Part shown: positions 45,619-54,983 of the stretch, one piece after another | Numbering within the stretch: the stretch's first letter is position 1 | Layout: each line of letters opens with the position of its first letter | Origin: Pseudomonas sp. SST3 | Lineage (GTDB): Bacteria; Pseudomonadota; Gammaproteobacteria; Pseudomonadales; Pseudomonadaceae | Assembly: GCF_003325755.1 (NCBI RefSeq) | Contig: NZ_QORI02000001.1 | Span: 385,947-449,946 of the forward strand | DNA: 64,000 nucleotides | Direction: 5' to 3' | Program-made: the position numbers and the translations under genes | The notes under the pieces: generated by a model | The model's input: the letters and a program-made list of their open reading frames with translations, nothing else | The model's database searches: none | Told to the model about the DNA's origin: nothing

Positions 45619-48102
45619 TCAGAAGTCGTAGGTCAGGGTCGCCATGACGTTGCGCTCCTCGCCGTAGTAGCACTGGCTCAGGCTGTTGCATGCGGCCACG
45701 TACTCCTCATCGGTGAGGTTGTTGAGATTCAGACGCACGCCGACGCCCTGCAAGCCCATACGCGCCATGTCGTAGCCGAGCATGGCGTCATACAGCGTGT
45801 ACGACGGTATGCGCAGTGTGTTCTCCGCATCGGCCCAGCTCCTGCCGAAATAGCGCGCGCCACCGCCGACCTGCAGCCCTGCCAGAGGGCCCTGATCGAA
45901 GGTGTAATCGGTCCACAACGAGGCCATGTTGCGCGCGACTGCGTTGGGCGTATTGCCACGATTGTTCACGCCTGCGGCGCCGGTGAAGTCCTTGGAATAC
46001 TCCACGTCCATGTAGGTGTAACTGGCAATGACGTTGACCTGTTCGAGCGGCCGCAGACGGGCTTCCATTTCCACGCCTTTGGACGTGAGCTCGCCCACTG
46101 CGCGGTAGAAATTTTCGTTGGAATCCTTGTTCGCCAGGTTCGACTGTTTCAGATCGAAGTAGGAAATGGTGTAGAGATCGTCGGTGCCGAGCGGCTGGTA
46201 CTTCAGCCCTACCTCGTACTGTTCGCCCTCGGTCGGGTCCAGCAGGGCAATGTCGTAGACCCCTGGCGATACCTCGTTATAGGCCGCGGTGGCGTTCGGA
46301 TTGAAGGACTCCGAGTAACTGACGTAGGGAGACAGGCCGTTATCGAAGGCATAGAGCACACCGACCCGGCCGGTGAACTGCTCCAGCTTGGCGCTATCGG
46401 CCTGGTCACCATAGGACGCATCGTTCGTATGGTCGAAGGAGACATCCACCCAATCCTGGCGCATGCCCAACGAGAAGCGCCAGTTGCCCAGACTGATCAG
46501 ATCCTGCACATAGAGGCCGGTCTGCTCCAGCTCACGGGTCTCGTCGTACTGGTGATGGAACGTCGGGCTACCTGCCCCGACTGCACCGGTGTAGGGGTTG
46601 ATCGCAGGCAGCCCATAACCCGCGTCGTAGTCGACCTTGGCCTTGCGCCGCTGGTAGTCGAGACCAGTTACCAGCGTGTGGCTGAGGGCACCGGTATCGA
46701 AGAGAAACTGCAACTGGTTGTCGATGGTCCACGCGTGCAGCGCCTCGTCGGCACCGGTGTAGTAGCGCACCAGCTCGTCGGCCGTGGCGTAGCCGTATTG
46801 GTAGGCCTGCCCGGATTTCACGGTGGAGTCGAGGTACTGGAAGTTCTGCCGGGCGGACACGGTATCGTTGAAGCGGTGTTCCAGCTGGTAGCCGAGCATC
46901 TGCTGGTCTCGTTCGAACTTCTCGTAGTTATCGTCGCCTTCGAAGAAGCTGCGCGAGATGCGCTGACCGTTATGCGAGGTCACCGTGCCGTCAGCCGGCA
47001 GGCCGCCGTGGTAGCCGCTTTCGGGATCTTTCTGCAGCATCGCCAGCAAGGTCAGGCGAGTGTCCGCGGTGAAGTCGATGCTCACCGACGGCATCACCGC
47101 GTAGCGCTGCTCCTCGATACCATCGACCTGGTTATTGGCATCCTTGACCACGCCCGCAAGGCGATAGGCGATCCGCTCATCCTCCAGCGGGCCGGTGAAA
47201 TCGAACGCGGCCTGCTCGTAGTCGTGGCTGCCATAGGAGAACTGCAGCTGGCGGCGGGTTTCGTGCTGCGGTTTCTTGGTGGTCATCGCCACCAGGCCGC
47301 CGGGCAGGCTGCGTCCATAGAGTACCGATGACGGCCCCTTGAGGATGTCGATACGCTCGACGAAATAGGGGTCGACCTGCAGGCTGCTGTAGGTACCGCT
47401 ATCGCCCAGGAGCTTCTGGCCGTCGAGGTAGAGGTTATCCACCGATCCGTCGGTAATGCCGCGCATGGCGACATAGTCATAACGCGTCGTCGCACCGTAA
47501 GGCGCGCTCATCAAGCCAGGCGTGTAGCGGACCGCCTGAGCGATGGAGCGTGAGCCTTGATCCTCGATCTGCTGGCGCGTTACCACCGAAACGGTCTGAG
47601 AGGTCTCTGCCAGCGGCATGCTGGTCTTGGTCGCCACGCTGCTATGGGTAGCGCTGTAGCCCTCCATCTCGCCCAGCGCATTGCCCAGGGCAAAGCCCTC
47701 GACCACCATCGGCTTCAATTCCACAGTGCCGGTTTGCTCCGGGCGCGGTGCTAACGAGTAGGTGCCGCGCGCGTCGCGCGCCGCCTGCAGTCCGCTGTCC
47801 TGTAACAGCGTTTCGAAGCCTTCCTCAATGCCGTATTGACCTTGCAGGCCGCTCGATTGACGCCCCTCGAGCAGGCTGCCATCAACCGACAACATAACCC
47901 CCGCCTCGCCGGCAAAGCGGCTAAGCGCACTGGACAGCGGACCCGCCGGAATATCGTAACCACGCACAGCCTGCTGACTGGCGGACTGCGCCAAGGCCAC
48001 CGGCGGCGTAGCAAGCGTGACAAGGGGCAGACAGAACATAGCGGCGCGAATGGCATGGGCGAGCGTACTGGAACGGCGGAGCGGAAGAGCATTGAGATGC
48101 AT
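45619..48102 (-). CDS. TonB-dependent siderophore receptor with signalling (STN) domain
   Basis: An 827-residue outer-membrane receptor. Signal peptide to about residue 38 (ALAQ), then STN signalling domain (about 45-115, RGYDIPAGPLSSALSRFAGEAGVML), plug (about 155-275) and 22-strand barrel ending in ATLTYDF with terminal Phe. The N-terminal STN domain means it signals to the FecR-like protein encoded next. The STN-plug-barrel plus PepSY neighbour fits hydroxamate-type siderophore receptors such as FoxA/FpvA-like; which siderophore is not determinable. Confidence 0.93.
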   Translation of the reverse strand: MHLNALPLRRSSTLAHAIRAAMFCLPLVTLATPPVALAQSASQQAVRGYDIPAGPLSSALSRFAGEAGVMLSVDGSLLEGRQSSGLQGQYGIEEGFETLLQDSGLQAARDARGTYSLAPRPEQTGTVELKPMVVEGFALGNALGEMEGYSATHSSVATKTSMPLAETSQTVSVVTRQQIEDQGSRSIAQAVRYTPGLMSAPYGATTRYDYVAMRGITDGSVDNLYLDGQKLLGDSGTYSSLQVDPYFVERIDILKGPSSVLYGRSLPGGLVAMTTKKPQHETRRQLQFSYGSHDYEQAAFDFTGPLEDERIAYRLAGVVKDANNQVDGIEEQRYAVMPSVSIDFTADTRLTLLAMLQKDPESGYHGGLPADGTVTSHNGQRISRSFFEGDDNYEKFERDQQMLGYQLEHRFNDTVSARQNFQYLDSTVKSGQAYQYGYATADELVRYYTGADEALHAWTIDNQLQFLFDTGALSHTLVTGLDYQRRKAKVDYDAGYGLPAINPYTGAVGAGSPTFHHQYDETRELEQTGLYVQDLISLGNWRFSLGMRQDWVDVSFDHTNDASYGDQADSAKLEQFTGRVGVLYAFDNGLSPYVSYSESFNPNATAAYNEVSPGVYDIALLDPTEGEQYEVGLKYQPLGTDDLYTISYFDLKQSNLANKDSNENFYRAVGELTSKGVEMEARLRPLEQVNVIASYTYMDVEYSKDFTGAAGVNNRGNTPNAVARNMASLWTDYTFDQGPLAGLQVGGGARYFGRSWADAENTLRIPSYTLYDAMLGYDMARMGLQGVGVRLNLNNLTDEEYVAACNSLSQCYYGEERNVMATLTYDF

Positions 48103-48205
48103 GAGTCATCCTTTTTGCGCGGCAAAATCGTGATCGTTGCCGTTATGCCCGCCGACATTGCCAAAAAGGGAACTGCAGATAAGAACTTTTTACATTCGTG
48201 TTTAA

Positions 48206-49159
48206 TCAGGCGGTCGTCTGCAATGGCTCGAGGCTCACCCACCAGGGAAGCCGACGATTGATACGCAGCGACAGCGTGCTCGCCAGCGCTTCCAATACCC
48301 GCTCGGTATCCGCCAATGGATAGGCGCCCACTACACGCAGACCCGCCACTCGCGGATCGCAACCGAGATAGCCCTGGCGATAGCGCGCCAACTCCGCGAC
48401 AAAATCGTCGAGGCGCAGGTTATCGGCCAGCAGCACGCCGCCGGCCCAGGCTTGCCGACCCGATTGGACAGGTTGTCCGGGCTCGATGCGATGACTGTCG
48501 AAGGCAATCTGTTGCCCCCGCGTGACGGTACCTGAACTGCCACGCTCGGCCAGCTGGATCTCGATGGTCCCGTCGAACACGCTGAGCTGAGTGCTACCGT
48601 CACGCTGCAGCACCGAGAATCTCGCGGCATCACGCGCCAGCAGGATGCCCTCGGCGGTACGCAGCATCAGCGGACGTCGATCGGCAACCGTCTGCAGTAA
48701 CAGCTCACCGCGGAACAGCGAGACCTTGCGAGTCCGGTCTTCAAAGGCGATGTCCACGGCGCTATCGGTGTTCAACCACAGCCGTGAGCCGTCATCCAGA
48801 CGCCAATCGCGCACCTCACCAACAGCCGTGCGCTGGTCCGCCGTCCAGCTTCGCCACGGCATTGCACCCGCGGCCAGCGCCAGCGCGCCTCCACCGCAGA
48901 GGATCGACAGGGTCTTCAGTGCCTGCCGGCGATTCGCCTGCCTGGGTTGCAACAGGGCCGTAGCCGCTGGGCTGAACCGATCACCGGCCAAGGGTTCGAG
49001 CCGTCCGCTGATATGCTCGACCCGTTGCCAGGCGCGGGCATGCTCGGGTGCCGCCAGCCAGGCACGCCAGGCTTCTCGGTCAGCCTCGCTGGCCGATTCG
49101 GATTGCAGCACCGCGAACCACCGGGCCGCAGCCTGCAGCACCTGATAGTCGAGGCTCAT
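48206..49159 (-). CDS. FecR-family anti-sigma/transducer protein
   Basis: A 317-residue protein with an N-terminal cytoplasmic anti-sigma domain (DUF4880-like, VLQAAARWFAVLQSESASEADREAWRAWLA), one membrane helix around residue 80-98, and a periplasmic FecR domain (WRLDDGSRLWLNTDSAVDIAF, then STN-interacting C-terminus). It relays occupation of the TonB receptor to the ECF sigma factor. Its ATG overlaps the sigma-factor stop by four bases. Confidence 0.93.
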   Translation of the reverse strand: MSLDYQVLQAAARWFAVLQSESASEADREAWRAWLAAPEHARAWQRVEHISGRLEPLAGDRFSPAATALLQPRQANRRQALKTLSILCGGGALALAAGAMPWRSWTADQRTAVGEVRDWRLDDGSRLWLNTDSAVDIAFEDRTRKVSLFRGELLLQTVADRRPLMLRTAEGILLARDAARFSVLQRDGSTQLSVFDGTIEIQLAERGSSGTVTRGQQIAFDSHRIEPGQPVQSGRQAWAGGVLLADNLRLDDFVAELARYRQGYLGCDPRVAGLRVVGAYPLADTERVLEALASTLSLRINRRLPWWVSLEPLQTTA

Positions 49160-49674
49160 GCCTCGTCCTCGGCCAGCATCAGGCAGTGCAGCATGGCCTG
49201 CGCCATGTATTTTTTTACCATCCGCTCGGACACCCCGAGCTCGACGGCGATGGCTGCGTAGGTCATCCCGTGCAGCTGTGACAGCAGAAATGCACGACGC
49301 ACCTTGATCGGCAGGCGCGCCAGCATCGCATCGACCTGCACCAGCGTTTCGACGACTAGCGCTTGCGATTCTGGCGACGGCATCACGGCTTCGGGCTGCA
49401 GCATGAGCGCATCCAGATAGGCCTGCTCGATCCGCTTGCGGCGCCAGTGATTGATCAGCAGCCCCCTGGCGATGGTATGCAGGTAGGCGCGGGGTTCGCG
49501 AATGGCGTCCAGCCGATGGTCCTTGGTCAATACGCGGACAAAGGTGTCCTGCGCCAGGTCGGCGGCCTTCTGGCTACAACCGAGCTGGCGACGCAACCAG
49601 CCGTTCAGCCAGCTCTGATGATCCACATAGAGTCGATGCACCAGCTGCTGCCGGACCATACCCTGGGTCGCCAT
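49156..49674 (-). CDS. FecI-like ECF sigma factor
   Basis: A 172-residue ECF sigma factor with region 2 (AADLAQDTFVRVL, residues 35-50) and region 4 helix-turn-helix (GMTYAAIAVELGVSERMVKKYMAQA). It directs transcription of the receptor gene when the siderophore binds. It is the first gene of the signalling set. Upstream, GAGAA at 49695 and TTCTC at 49714 bracket a degenerate dyad that could be a Fur box, weakly supported. Confidence 0.93.
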   Translation of the reverse strand: MATQGMVRQQLVHRLYVDHQSWLNGWLRRQLGCSQKAADLAQDTFVRVLTKDHRLDAIREPRAYLHTIARGLLINHWRRKRIEQAYLDALMLQPEAVMPSPESQALVVETLVQVDAMLARLPIKVRRAFLLSQLHGMTYAAIAVELGVSERMVKKYMAQAMLHCLMLAEDEA

Positions 49675-49823
49675 GGACGTTGTCCTTCACCGTAGAGAAC
49701 GTAATGCTAACGCTTCTCAACAACACAATCCATTCCCAGCGACGACGGTGTTTATCGGTCTCATTCGGCCTTTTGCCCGGCCTCGGCTAGGCTCATCTCA
49801 AGACAGTTTTTCGGAGGCTGCAC

Positions 49824-50348
49824 ATGAAACACATCGCAAGGCTGAGTGCCGCCGTCCTGCTGCTAGCTGTATCGGCGGTCCAGGCGGAAGAAATGCTGCC
49901 TGGGCTATGGGAGTTTTCCAGCGACGACATCGAGGTGAACGGCATGCAAATGCCGGGCGTCGCGGAGATGGTCGAACAGATGAAGAGCCTCCCGCCCGAG
50001 CAGAAAAAGATGATGGAGGAAATGCTCGCGGCACAGGGTGTCGAGCTGGGTGCCAGCGGGATGCGTATCTGCCTTAGCGAGGCGCAGGTGAAATCACGAA
50101 AACTGCCGTTTCAGGACGAGCCCGGATGCAGCCAGAAAATAATCGAAAAGTCCGATAACCGTTGGTCGTTCACGTTCCAATGTCCTGATGCCAAGGGCCA
50201 GGGCGAGACTCGGCTGATCAGCGAGCGCGAGGTGGCTAGCGTGATCGAAAGCGAATACCAGGTCGGCACGCAGCAGGGCAGCAGTCGCATGCAGTCTCAC
50301 GGCAAATGGTTGAGCGAGGATTGCGGGTCGCTCAGACCAAGGAGCTAG
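49824..50348 (+). CDS. DUF3617 periplasmic protein
   Basis: A 174-residue protein with a signal peptide (cut after VQA near residue 22), then the DUF3617 pattern: LPGLWEFSSDDIEVNGMQMPG, MRICLSEAQ, C-x-QKIIEKSDNRWSFTFQCP. Conserved cysteines suggest two disulfides. Function of the family is unknown. Confidence 0.85.
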   Translation: MKHIARLSAAVLLLAVSAVQAEEMLPGLWEFSSDDIEVNGMQMPGVAEMVEQMKSLPPEQKKMMEEMLAAQGVELGASGMRICLSEAQVKSRKLPFQDEPGCSQKIIEKSDNRWSFTFQCPDAKGQGETRLISEREVASVIESEYQVGTQQGSSRMQSHGKWLSEDCGSLRPRS

Positions 50349-50394
50349 CGCAACGTTTCACGTGGAACGCCCGAAAATACTGGCCCAGCGGCCA

Positions 50395-50748
50395 TTACTC
50401 GATAATCCACTCGCCGTCACTGGTCTGCTCGCAGGCGGGCTGGAGAAAACGCGCGTCACTGGCGACGCCGTAGTAGTGAATATCCTGCCGATAGGGCATG
50501 TTCGAGACCTGGGCGTTGCGACAGATACCAAAGGCTCCGGTGGGGCACTGATCGACGAAGGCGACTTCCACCTTCTGGTCTTTGAGCTGGGGCTGGCAGA
50601 AGCCTGATCGGAACAGCTCGGCAGGAATCGTGCGGTTCTGCTGACAGACTTTCACCTCGATCCGTTCGTCCTGGCTGTGGATAACGCAGCCCTCCGCCCA
50701 CACCTGGCCGGCTACCCCGAAAAACAACAGAAAGCATAATGAACGCAT
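50395..50748 (-). CDS. Small Cys-rich exported protein
   Basis: A 117-residue protein with a signal peptide (MRSLCFLLFFGVAGQVWA). The mature part has six cysteines (GCVIHS, KVCQQN, GFCQPQ, DQCPTG, GICRNA, PACEQT), consistent with disulfide-bonded periplasmic folding. No family recognised. It converges on the DUF3617 gene. Confidence 0.75.
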   Translation of the reverse strand: MRSLCFLLFFGVAGQVWAEGCVIHSQDERIEVKVCQQNRTIPAELFRSGFCQPQLKDQKVEVAFVDQCPTGAFGICRNAQVSNMPYRQDIHYYGVASDARFLQPACEQTSDGEWIIE

Positions 50749-50838
50749 CGGATGGCACCTTGATCTATCCGTCGCGACTCTAGCATGCAGGCCTAAAAAC
50801 CGCTTTCAACCTGCTCATCGAATGCGCACTATCCCTAA

Positions 50839-51810
50839 ATGCTTACCCAAATACCTACTCACCTGATCTGCGGCCCGCTCGGCGCCGGCAAGACCAGCCT
50901 TATTCGCTCGCTGCTGGCGCAGAAGCCCGTGGGTGAGCGCTGGGCCGTGCTGATCAACGAGTTCGGCCAGATAGGACTCGACGCCGCCCTGCTGAGCACT
51001 GACGAAACAGGTATCAGCCTGGCCGAAGTGGCCGGCGGCTGTCTGTGTTGCGTCAATGGCGTGCCGTTTCAGATCGGCCTGAGCCGCTTGCTGCGCAAGA
51101 CCAAACCGGACCGACTGCTGATCGAACCGTCCGGACTGGGTCATCCAGCCGAGCTGATGGCGCAACTCGGCGCACCGCCATGGCAAGGCGTGCTCGCGCT
51201 GCAGCCTTGCGTGATCGTGCTCGATGCAGCGGCACTTGCGCGGGGCGATCCATTGCCGTCGAGCCAGCAGCAAGCGTTAGGACACAGTGGCTTGGCACTG
51301 CTGAACAAGAGCGAAAAGCTGAATCAGGTGGAGCGTCAGCGCATCATTGCGCGGTTGCCGCCATTGACCCTGCGCTGGACGCAGCAAGGTTACTTGCCGA
51401 TCGCCGAGTTGCCGGGCATCGACCAGCATGCCGGACTCGGTGACGTCCAGTTACCTATGCCCGACGCGCCTGCTTCGTCCGAGCTATCCGGTGCTGTCTG
51501 GCTCGATCCGCAACAGCCCTTCTGCCAGAGCCAGGGCAGCGCAGACGGTTGGAGCATCGGCTGGCGCTGGCATCCAAGCCAGCGTTTCAACCTTCCACAC
51601 GTTGTGCAGTGGCTAGGCAGCCTGAGCTGGCGCCGCGCGAAGCTGGTGTTGCACGGCGCCGACGGCTGGCGCTCGGCCAACGCCCTGGCTGGAGAGGCGC
51701 TGGCGTTCAAGGCCAGCGAATGGCGAAAGGATTCGAGGGTCGAACTGATTTTCGATAAACCACAGAACGAAGAGCAGTTGAAGGCGGGCATGCGTGCCTG
51801 CCGTCTGTAA
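50839..51810 (+). CDS. COG0523 (CobW/YjiA) GTPase, probable metal chaperone
   Basis: A 323-residue G3E-family GTPase. Walker A GPLGAGKT (12-19), INEFGQIGLD switch region, the metal-binding CxCC motif (C68-L-C70-C71) and NKSE nucleotide-specificity region (NKxD variant) are visible, and a CobW C-terminal domain follows. Such proteins deliver zinc or another metal to client proteins. No Zur-like site is evident. It is not clearly in an operon; the convergent DUF3301 gene ends eight bases away. Confidence 0.9.
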   Translation: MLTQIPTHLICGPLGAGKTSLIRSLLAQKPVGERWAVLINEFGQIGLDAALLSTDETGISLAEVAGGCLCCVNGVPFQIGLSRLLRKTKPDRLLIEPSGLGHPAELMAQLGAPPWQGVLALQPCVIVLDAAALARGDPLPSSQQQALGHSGLALLNKSEKLNQVERQRIIARLPPLTLRWTQQGYLPIAELPGIDQHAGLGDVQLPMPDAPASSELSGAVWLDPQQPFCQSQGSADGWSIGWRWHPSQRFNLPHVVQWLGSLSWRRAKLVLHGADGWRSANALAGEALAFKASEWRKDSRVELIFDKPQNEEQLKAGMRACRL

Positions 51811-51818
51811 CGCATAGT

Positions 51819-52193
51819 TCAATCGTCGCGCCGCCGCCAATCGTCGATCTGGATGACCTGCCCTGAGTCTGGCGGTGCGCGAAAGGGATGCGCGTCCATC
51901 TCGATTGGCCCCGGCCGAGTGCCGAACATGACAATGCTGCCCTGATGACGCTGCTCCCCGGTCACGGTGAATTCGAAGCCATAGACCCGCGCGAAGCGGC
52001 GTTGCCCACGCGCATCGCGGATCAGCCCCAACCGACGAAACGCGACGTTACCGTCGAGCAGTTCGACATCCATCTTCTGGCAATGCCGCCGCACCGATGC
52101 CAGCGCGCGCTCGCGGATGCCGTGGGAATGCCAAAGCCAGGCGGCCGCAGTCATCAGCAGCAGAAAAATGAACAGATTGCCGAGCGTTACCAT
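51819..52193 (-). CDS. DUF3301 membrane-anchored protein
   Basis: About 124 residues from ATG 52193. An N-terminal membrane helix (LFIFLLLMTAAAWLW) is followed by RRHCQKMDVELLDGNVAFRRLGLIRD and RFARVYGFEFTVTGEQRHQGSIVM, the DUF3301 pattern. The short extension up to 52235 is not conserved. Function unknown. Confidence 0.82.
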   Translation of the reverse strand: MVTLGNLFIFLLLMTAAAWLWHSHGIRERALASVRRHCQKMDVELLDGNVAFRRLGLIRDARGQRRFARVYGFEFTVTGEQRHQGSIVMFGTRPGPIEMDAHPFRAPPDSGQVIQIDDWRRRDD

Positions 52194-52272
52194 AGGCGTT
52201 GCGCCCCGCGGAGGCCCGCTGAGGCCGATAGACATTGATGCAGTGCCGCCGGCCCGCCGCTGACCAGGCCGC

Positions 52273-52680
52273 TCAACTTTCCAGCCAGACGTCGCGCACC
52301 CAGTGCCACACCGTTTCCCAGCTCTGGTCGGTCATTTCATGCTCCTCGCCGTCGAACAACATGACCTCCCCCTCCAGATCGACCACGTAGTAGTCAGGGC
52401 CGTCCTGACAGATCGGCAGCAGGTCGCGCTCGACACCGGCATCCCAGGCATTCGCGGCCACTTCCGGCAGATAGGTATGCGACTGCGGATCGGCGGCCGT
52501 AACCGGCTCCAGGCGGCCATAGACAACGTCACTGACCGTCAGCAGGAATTCGCGTAAGCCAAACGGCAGGTTGATCAGCAACTCTTCCTCAACCTCCACC
52601 AGGCGATCATCGTCCGGCAATTCCAGTGGAACCGGTACCGGTTCGTTGAGTTCACGCAGTTGCTCGATTACTTCTTCCAC
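52273..52680 (-). CDS. SMI1/KNR4 (SUKH)-like protein
   Basis: A 135-residue acidic protein. LRELNEPVPVPLELPDDDRLVEVEEELLINLPFGLREFLLTVSDV and the later DLLPICQDGPDYYVVDLEGEVMLF fit the SUKH fold, which includes immunity proteins of contact-dependent and polymorphic toxin systems as well as housekeeping forms. No toxin gene is adjacent, so a housekeeping role is as likely. Confidence 0.75.
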   Translation of the reverse strand: MEEVIEQLRELNEPVPVPLELPDDDRLVEVEEELLINLPFGLREFLLTVSDVVYGRLEPVTAADPQSHTYLPEVAANAWDAGVERDLLPICQDGPDYYVVDLEGEVMLFDGEEHEMTDQSWETVWHWVRDVWLES

Positions 52681-53439
52681 GACAGTCCCCTCTTCTGCAG
52701 TCGCCAGGAATGCGCCGTTTATACAAGCCCTTGCATTGGCTAGCCAGTACCAGTCGTGCGAAGGCGATTGTCGCTCGAAAGAACCGGCGTGTACGGCAGC
52801 GGTCTTGCCGGCTATGCCTCATCTCCGCGACGAATACCCTTTCGCCTTGGGATTAGCCTTCTGCCACGCCGCCCGGTGTGTCTGCGTAAGAAAGGTTGTC
52901 ACAACCTCCCTTGATTTGAGCGATCACCAGGGGGAAAGCTACAAGATGAGATTCGGTAAAGGCTGTCACAAGACTCACCATTTCATAAAATGACAAACTT
53001 TTCCGAACAATAAAGGTTGTCACAGCGAACGGTCACACGCAGAGGAATCGGCATGCGGTCTAAAGAGCCCCAGTCGCTTACGATAGTACCTTTTCATTCC
53101 AACATCTCTGCCTTACCTATCATCATGAAACTGGCAGCAGTGCCAACTTCGTCGATCACCGCACGCCGCTGGTCTCACCCCTTGTTAAGGGTATGTCCGG
53201 TTAACAACCGCGTGATTCAGCACAGGGTATCCTTAGTGTCACGATGGAGGGTGGGCGAGCCACCGTGGTTTAACGCTATGAGTACTGGCGGCTATGGCGT
53301 TTTGATCGTTAGCGATGGATCTCACTTCCCTAGGATGGCTACGCCTTCCCTTAACTGAACCAACCATGCTGTCTACGACTCATCAACTGCCGGTGCTAGG
53401 GTAAACGATGGTGTACATGAACACAGGTGGAGGTCGCCA
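52681..53439. other. Long intergenic stretch with three direct repeats
   Basis: A stretch of 759 bases with no gene I can support, at the left edge of the accessory region. It holds three copies of AAAGG(T/C)TGTCACA. The open frame 53017-53358 has no good start signal or family resemblance. GGAGG at 53430-53434 is the ribosome binding site of the next gene. Confidence 0.45.
52891..53024 (+). repeat. Three direct repeats of AAAGG(T/C)TGTCACA
   Basis: Copies lie at 52891-52903, 52958-52970 and 53012-53024; the first and third are identical and the second differs at one base. The first copy extends to GGTTGTCACAACC, a 13-base palindrome around a central C. Spacing (67 and 54 bases) is not helical-phase regular. 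They may be iteron-like protein sites or fossil element ends. Confidence 0.6.
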
Positions 53440-53754
53440 ATGAAGATCACAGCTATGGTCCAGACTGAATCGGTTAGCGACGTTCTGTGCGACGTTTGCG
53501 GAGACAGCACGCGTATTGAAGGGTATGGATTGCAATATGGCACTCTTCGTGCTGGTTGGGGTTATGGCTCGACCCATGACGGCGAGCGCTATGAGGTCCA
53601 TCTCTGCGAGCCATGCTTTTTCAGGACGATTTCGGGCCTTAGACGAGAGCGCATGGTGAACTTCATGTTCAGCGACGAGGACCAGGATCTCAGTGATTTC
53701 GGACGCGTAGCCCGGGATGATTTTTTCAATGACGGCGGTAATTCGACGTCCTGA
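53440..53754 (+). CDS. Small zinc-ribbon-like hypothetical protein
   Basis: A 104-residue protein with two Cys pairs, CDVC (near residue 12-15) and HLCEPC (near 51-56), typical of a zinc ribbon, and an acidic C-terminus. GGAGG precedes the ATG at good spacing. Similar small proteins occur in Pseudomonas accessory regions but I know no function. Confidence 0.65.
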   Translation: MKITAMVQTESVSDVLCDVCGDSTRIEGYGLQYGTLRAGWGYGSTHDGERYEVHLCEPCFFRTISGLRRERMVNFMFSDEDQDLSDFGRVARDDFFNDGGNSTS

Positions 53755-53940
53755 GTTCCGACTGGTCCAGAATCTGAGGGTTTGCCAGTAGCTCCCTTAG
53801 AACGGTGGCACCAACGTCGGTGAACCAAGGCGTCGTTCATTACACCAGGACTCATACTGGACAACATTAGGAATATACGAAGGCGAGATTTCCGGCATCC
53901 GGATAAGGTCAACAGCGCCGATCGGCTTTAGTGGTGCGTA

Positions 53941-54705
53941 TTAAGCCGGAGGGAAAGCGGCTTTCAAAAGCGCTGGCAGGACCTCGGACGCACTGCCAAT
54001 CAACATCAGCTCGTTGGCACTGTCGAGGGAGACATCCACAAGATTGACATGGATCACGGTAGCTCCCGCCGCGAGTGCTATTTCCGGGATGTCCGCTGCA
54101 GGCGTAACAATGCCGGAGGTACCTACAGAGACCAGTACTTGACACGTGTTCACCATCTCTATGGCCGCCTTCCAGGGAGCCCTGGGTAGATCTTCTTTGA
54201 ACCAGACGACGGCGGGCCGCAGTTTCCCATTGCAGCGTCTGCAACGAGGTGGCTCTACCTCCTGTCCATCACCATGCACCACTAGCTGCTCTTCACTCAG
54301 CTCGGCAGGCCGATGGCAGGCGAAGCATTTCGGCTGCGCAAGGCTTCCATGTAGATGAACCACACCCACTGACCCAGCGCGCTCGTGAAGATCATCAATG
54401 TTTTGAGTTACTACGGATACCTGTCTGCCTGTGGCTGCAAGTCGCGACGGCACTAGATGAGCTGCATTCGGTTGGGCTTGTGTAGTTTGATACCTTCTCC
54501 ACAAATACCATCCCCATACCAATGCAGGGTTGGCACGGAACGCCTCCGCGGTCTCCAATCGCTGGGGATCGTACCTTGCCCAAAGCCCGGTAAGCTTGTC
54601 ACGGAAGGTGGGAATACCGCTCTCGGCGGAAATACCTGCGCCGGTGAAGAACACCACGCTGCGGGCGGATTGCAAGGCGATGGATGCGCGCTGCATGTCG
54701 CTCAT
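53941..54705 (-). CDS. Sirtuin-type NAD+-dependent protein deacylase
   Basis: A 254-residue class III sirtuin. NAD-binding GAGISAESGIPTFR (22-35), TQNIDDLHERAG (100-111), catalytic His119 in HLHG and zinc ligands C127, C130, C155, C158 are all present. Tyr67 and Arg70 (Y-x-x-R) match the motif that lets CobB/SIRT5-type enzymes remove succinyl and malonyl groups, so acyl-lysine deacylation is likely. It is CobB-like but sits in a mosaic accessory region with AT-richer neighbours, so it may be a second copy acquired by transfer. The next gene on the strand is BPSL0761-like. Confidence 0.88.
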   Translation of the reverse strand: MSDMQRASIALQSARSVVFFTGAGISAESGIPTFRDKLTGLWARYDPQRLETAEAFRANPALVWGWYLWRRYQTTQAQPNAAHLVPSRLAATGRQVSVVTQNIDDLHERAGSVGVVHLHGSLAQPKCFACHRPAELSEEQLVVHGDGQEVEPPRCRRCNGKLRPAVVWFKEDLPRAPWKAAIEMVNTCQVLVSVGTSGIVTPAADIPEIALAAGATVIHVNLVDVSLDSANELMLIGSASEVLPALLKAAFPPA

Positions 54706-54755
54706 GAGTGATCTGCCTGATGATGCTTTGTAGCCGATGATAGTCAGAGCCGGTG

Positions 54756-54983
54756 TTAGAACTCGATGGTCGAGCTAAAAACCGGCCCAAGGCATCCTGC
54801 AGCTGCAACAGAGCTTTCTTCGATCCTGCCAGCCTGGCGCATGTCACTGGTGCTTGGAAAGTGTCGAAGTAGAAATTTGGCATCTTTTCTAATTTTGTCG
54901 GGTAGCGCGGAATCTCTCGACAATTCGACTAGAAACTCCCGCGTCTGAATCACGGCCCGGGTTCGCTCATTTGGCATGGTCAT
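54756..54983 (-). CDS. BPSL0761-family small protein
   Basis: A 75-residue protein with the conserved MPNERTRAVIQTREFLVELSRD and KDAKFLLRHFPS blocks of the BPSL0761 family, of unknown function, common in Burkholderia and Pseudomonas. ATG 54983 (MTMPNE) is the likely start, 50 bases upstream of the sirtuin gene on the same strand. Confidence 0.75.
   Translation of the reverse strand: MTMPNERTRAVIQTREFLVELSRDSALPDKIRKDAKFLLRHFPSTSDMRQAGRIEESSVAAAGCLGPVFSSTIEF

Noticed and set aside
46429..47331. A 300-codon plus-strand frame opposite the TonB receptor
   Set aside because: No recognisable motif; the minus strand carries a complete receptor.
49695..49718. Fur box before the FecI-like sigma factor
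   Set aside because: GAGAA/TTCTC ends are symmetric but the interior matches the Fur consensus poorly; kept only as a remark in the sigma-factor entry.
53017..53358. A 113-codon plus-strand frame in the repeat-bearing gap
   Set aside because: Its start region overlaps a direct repeat, no ribosome binding site or family resemblance is seen.
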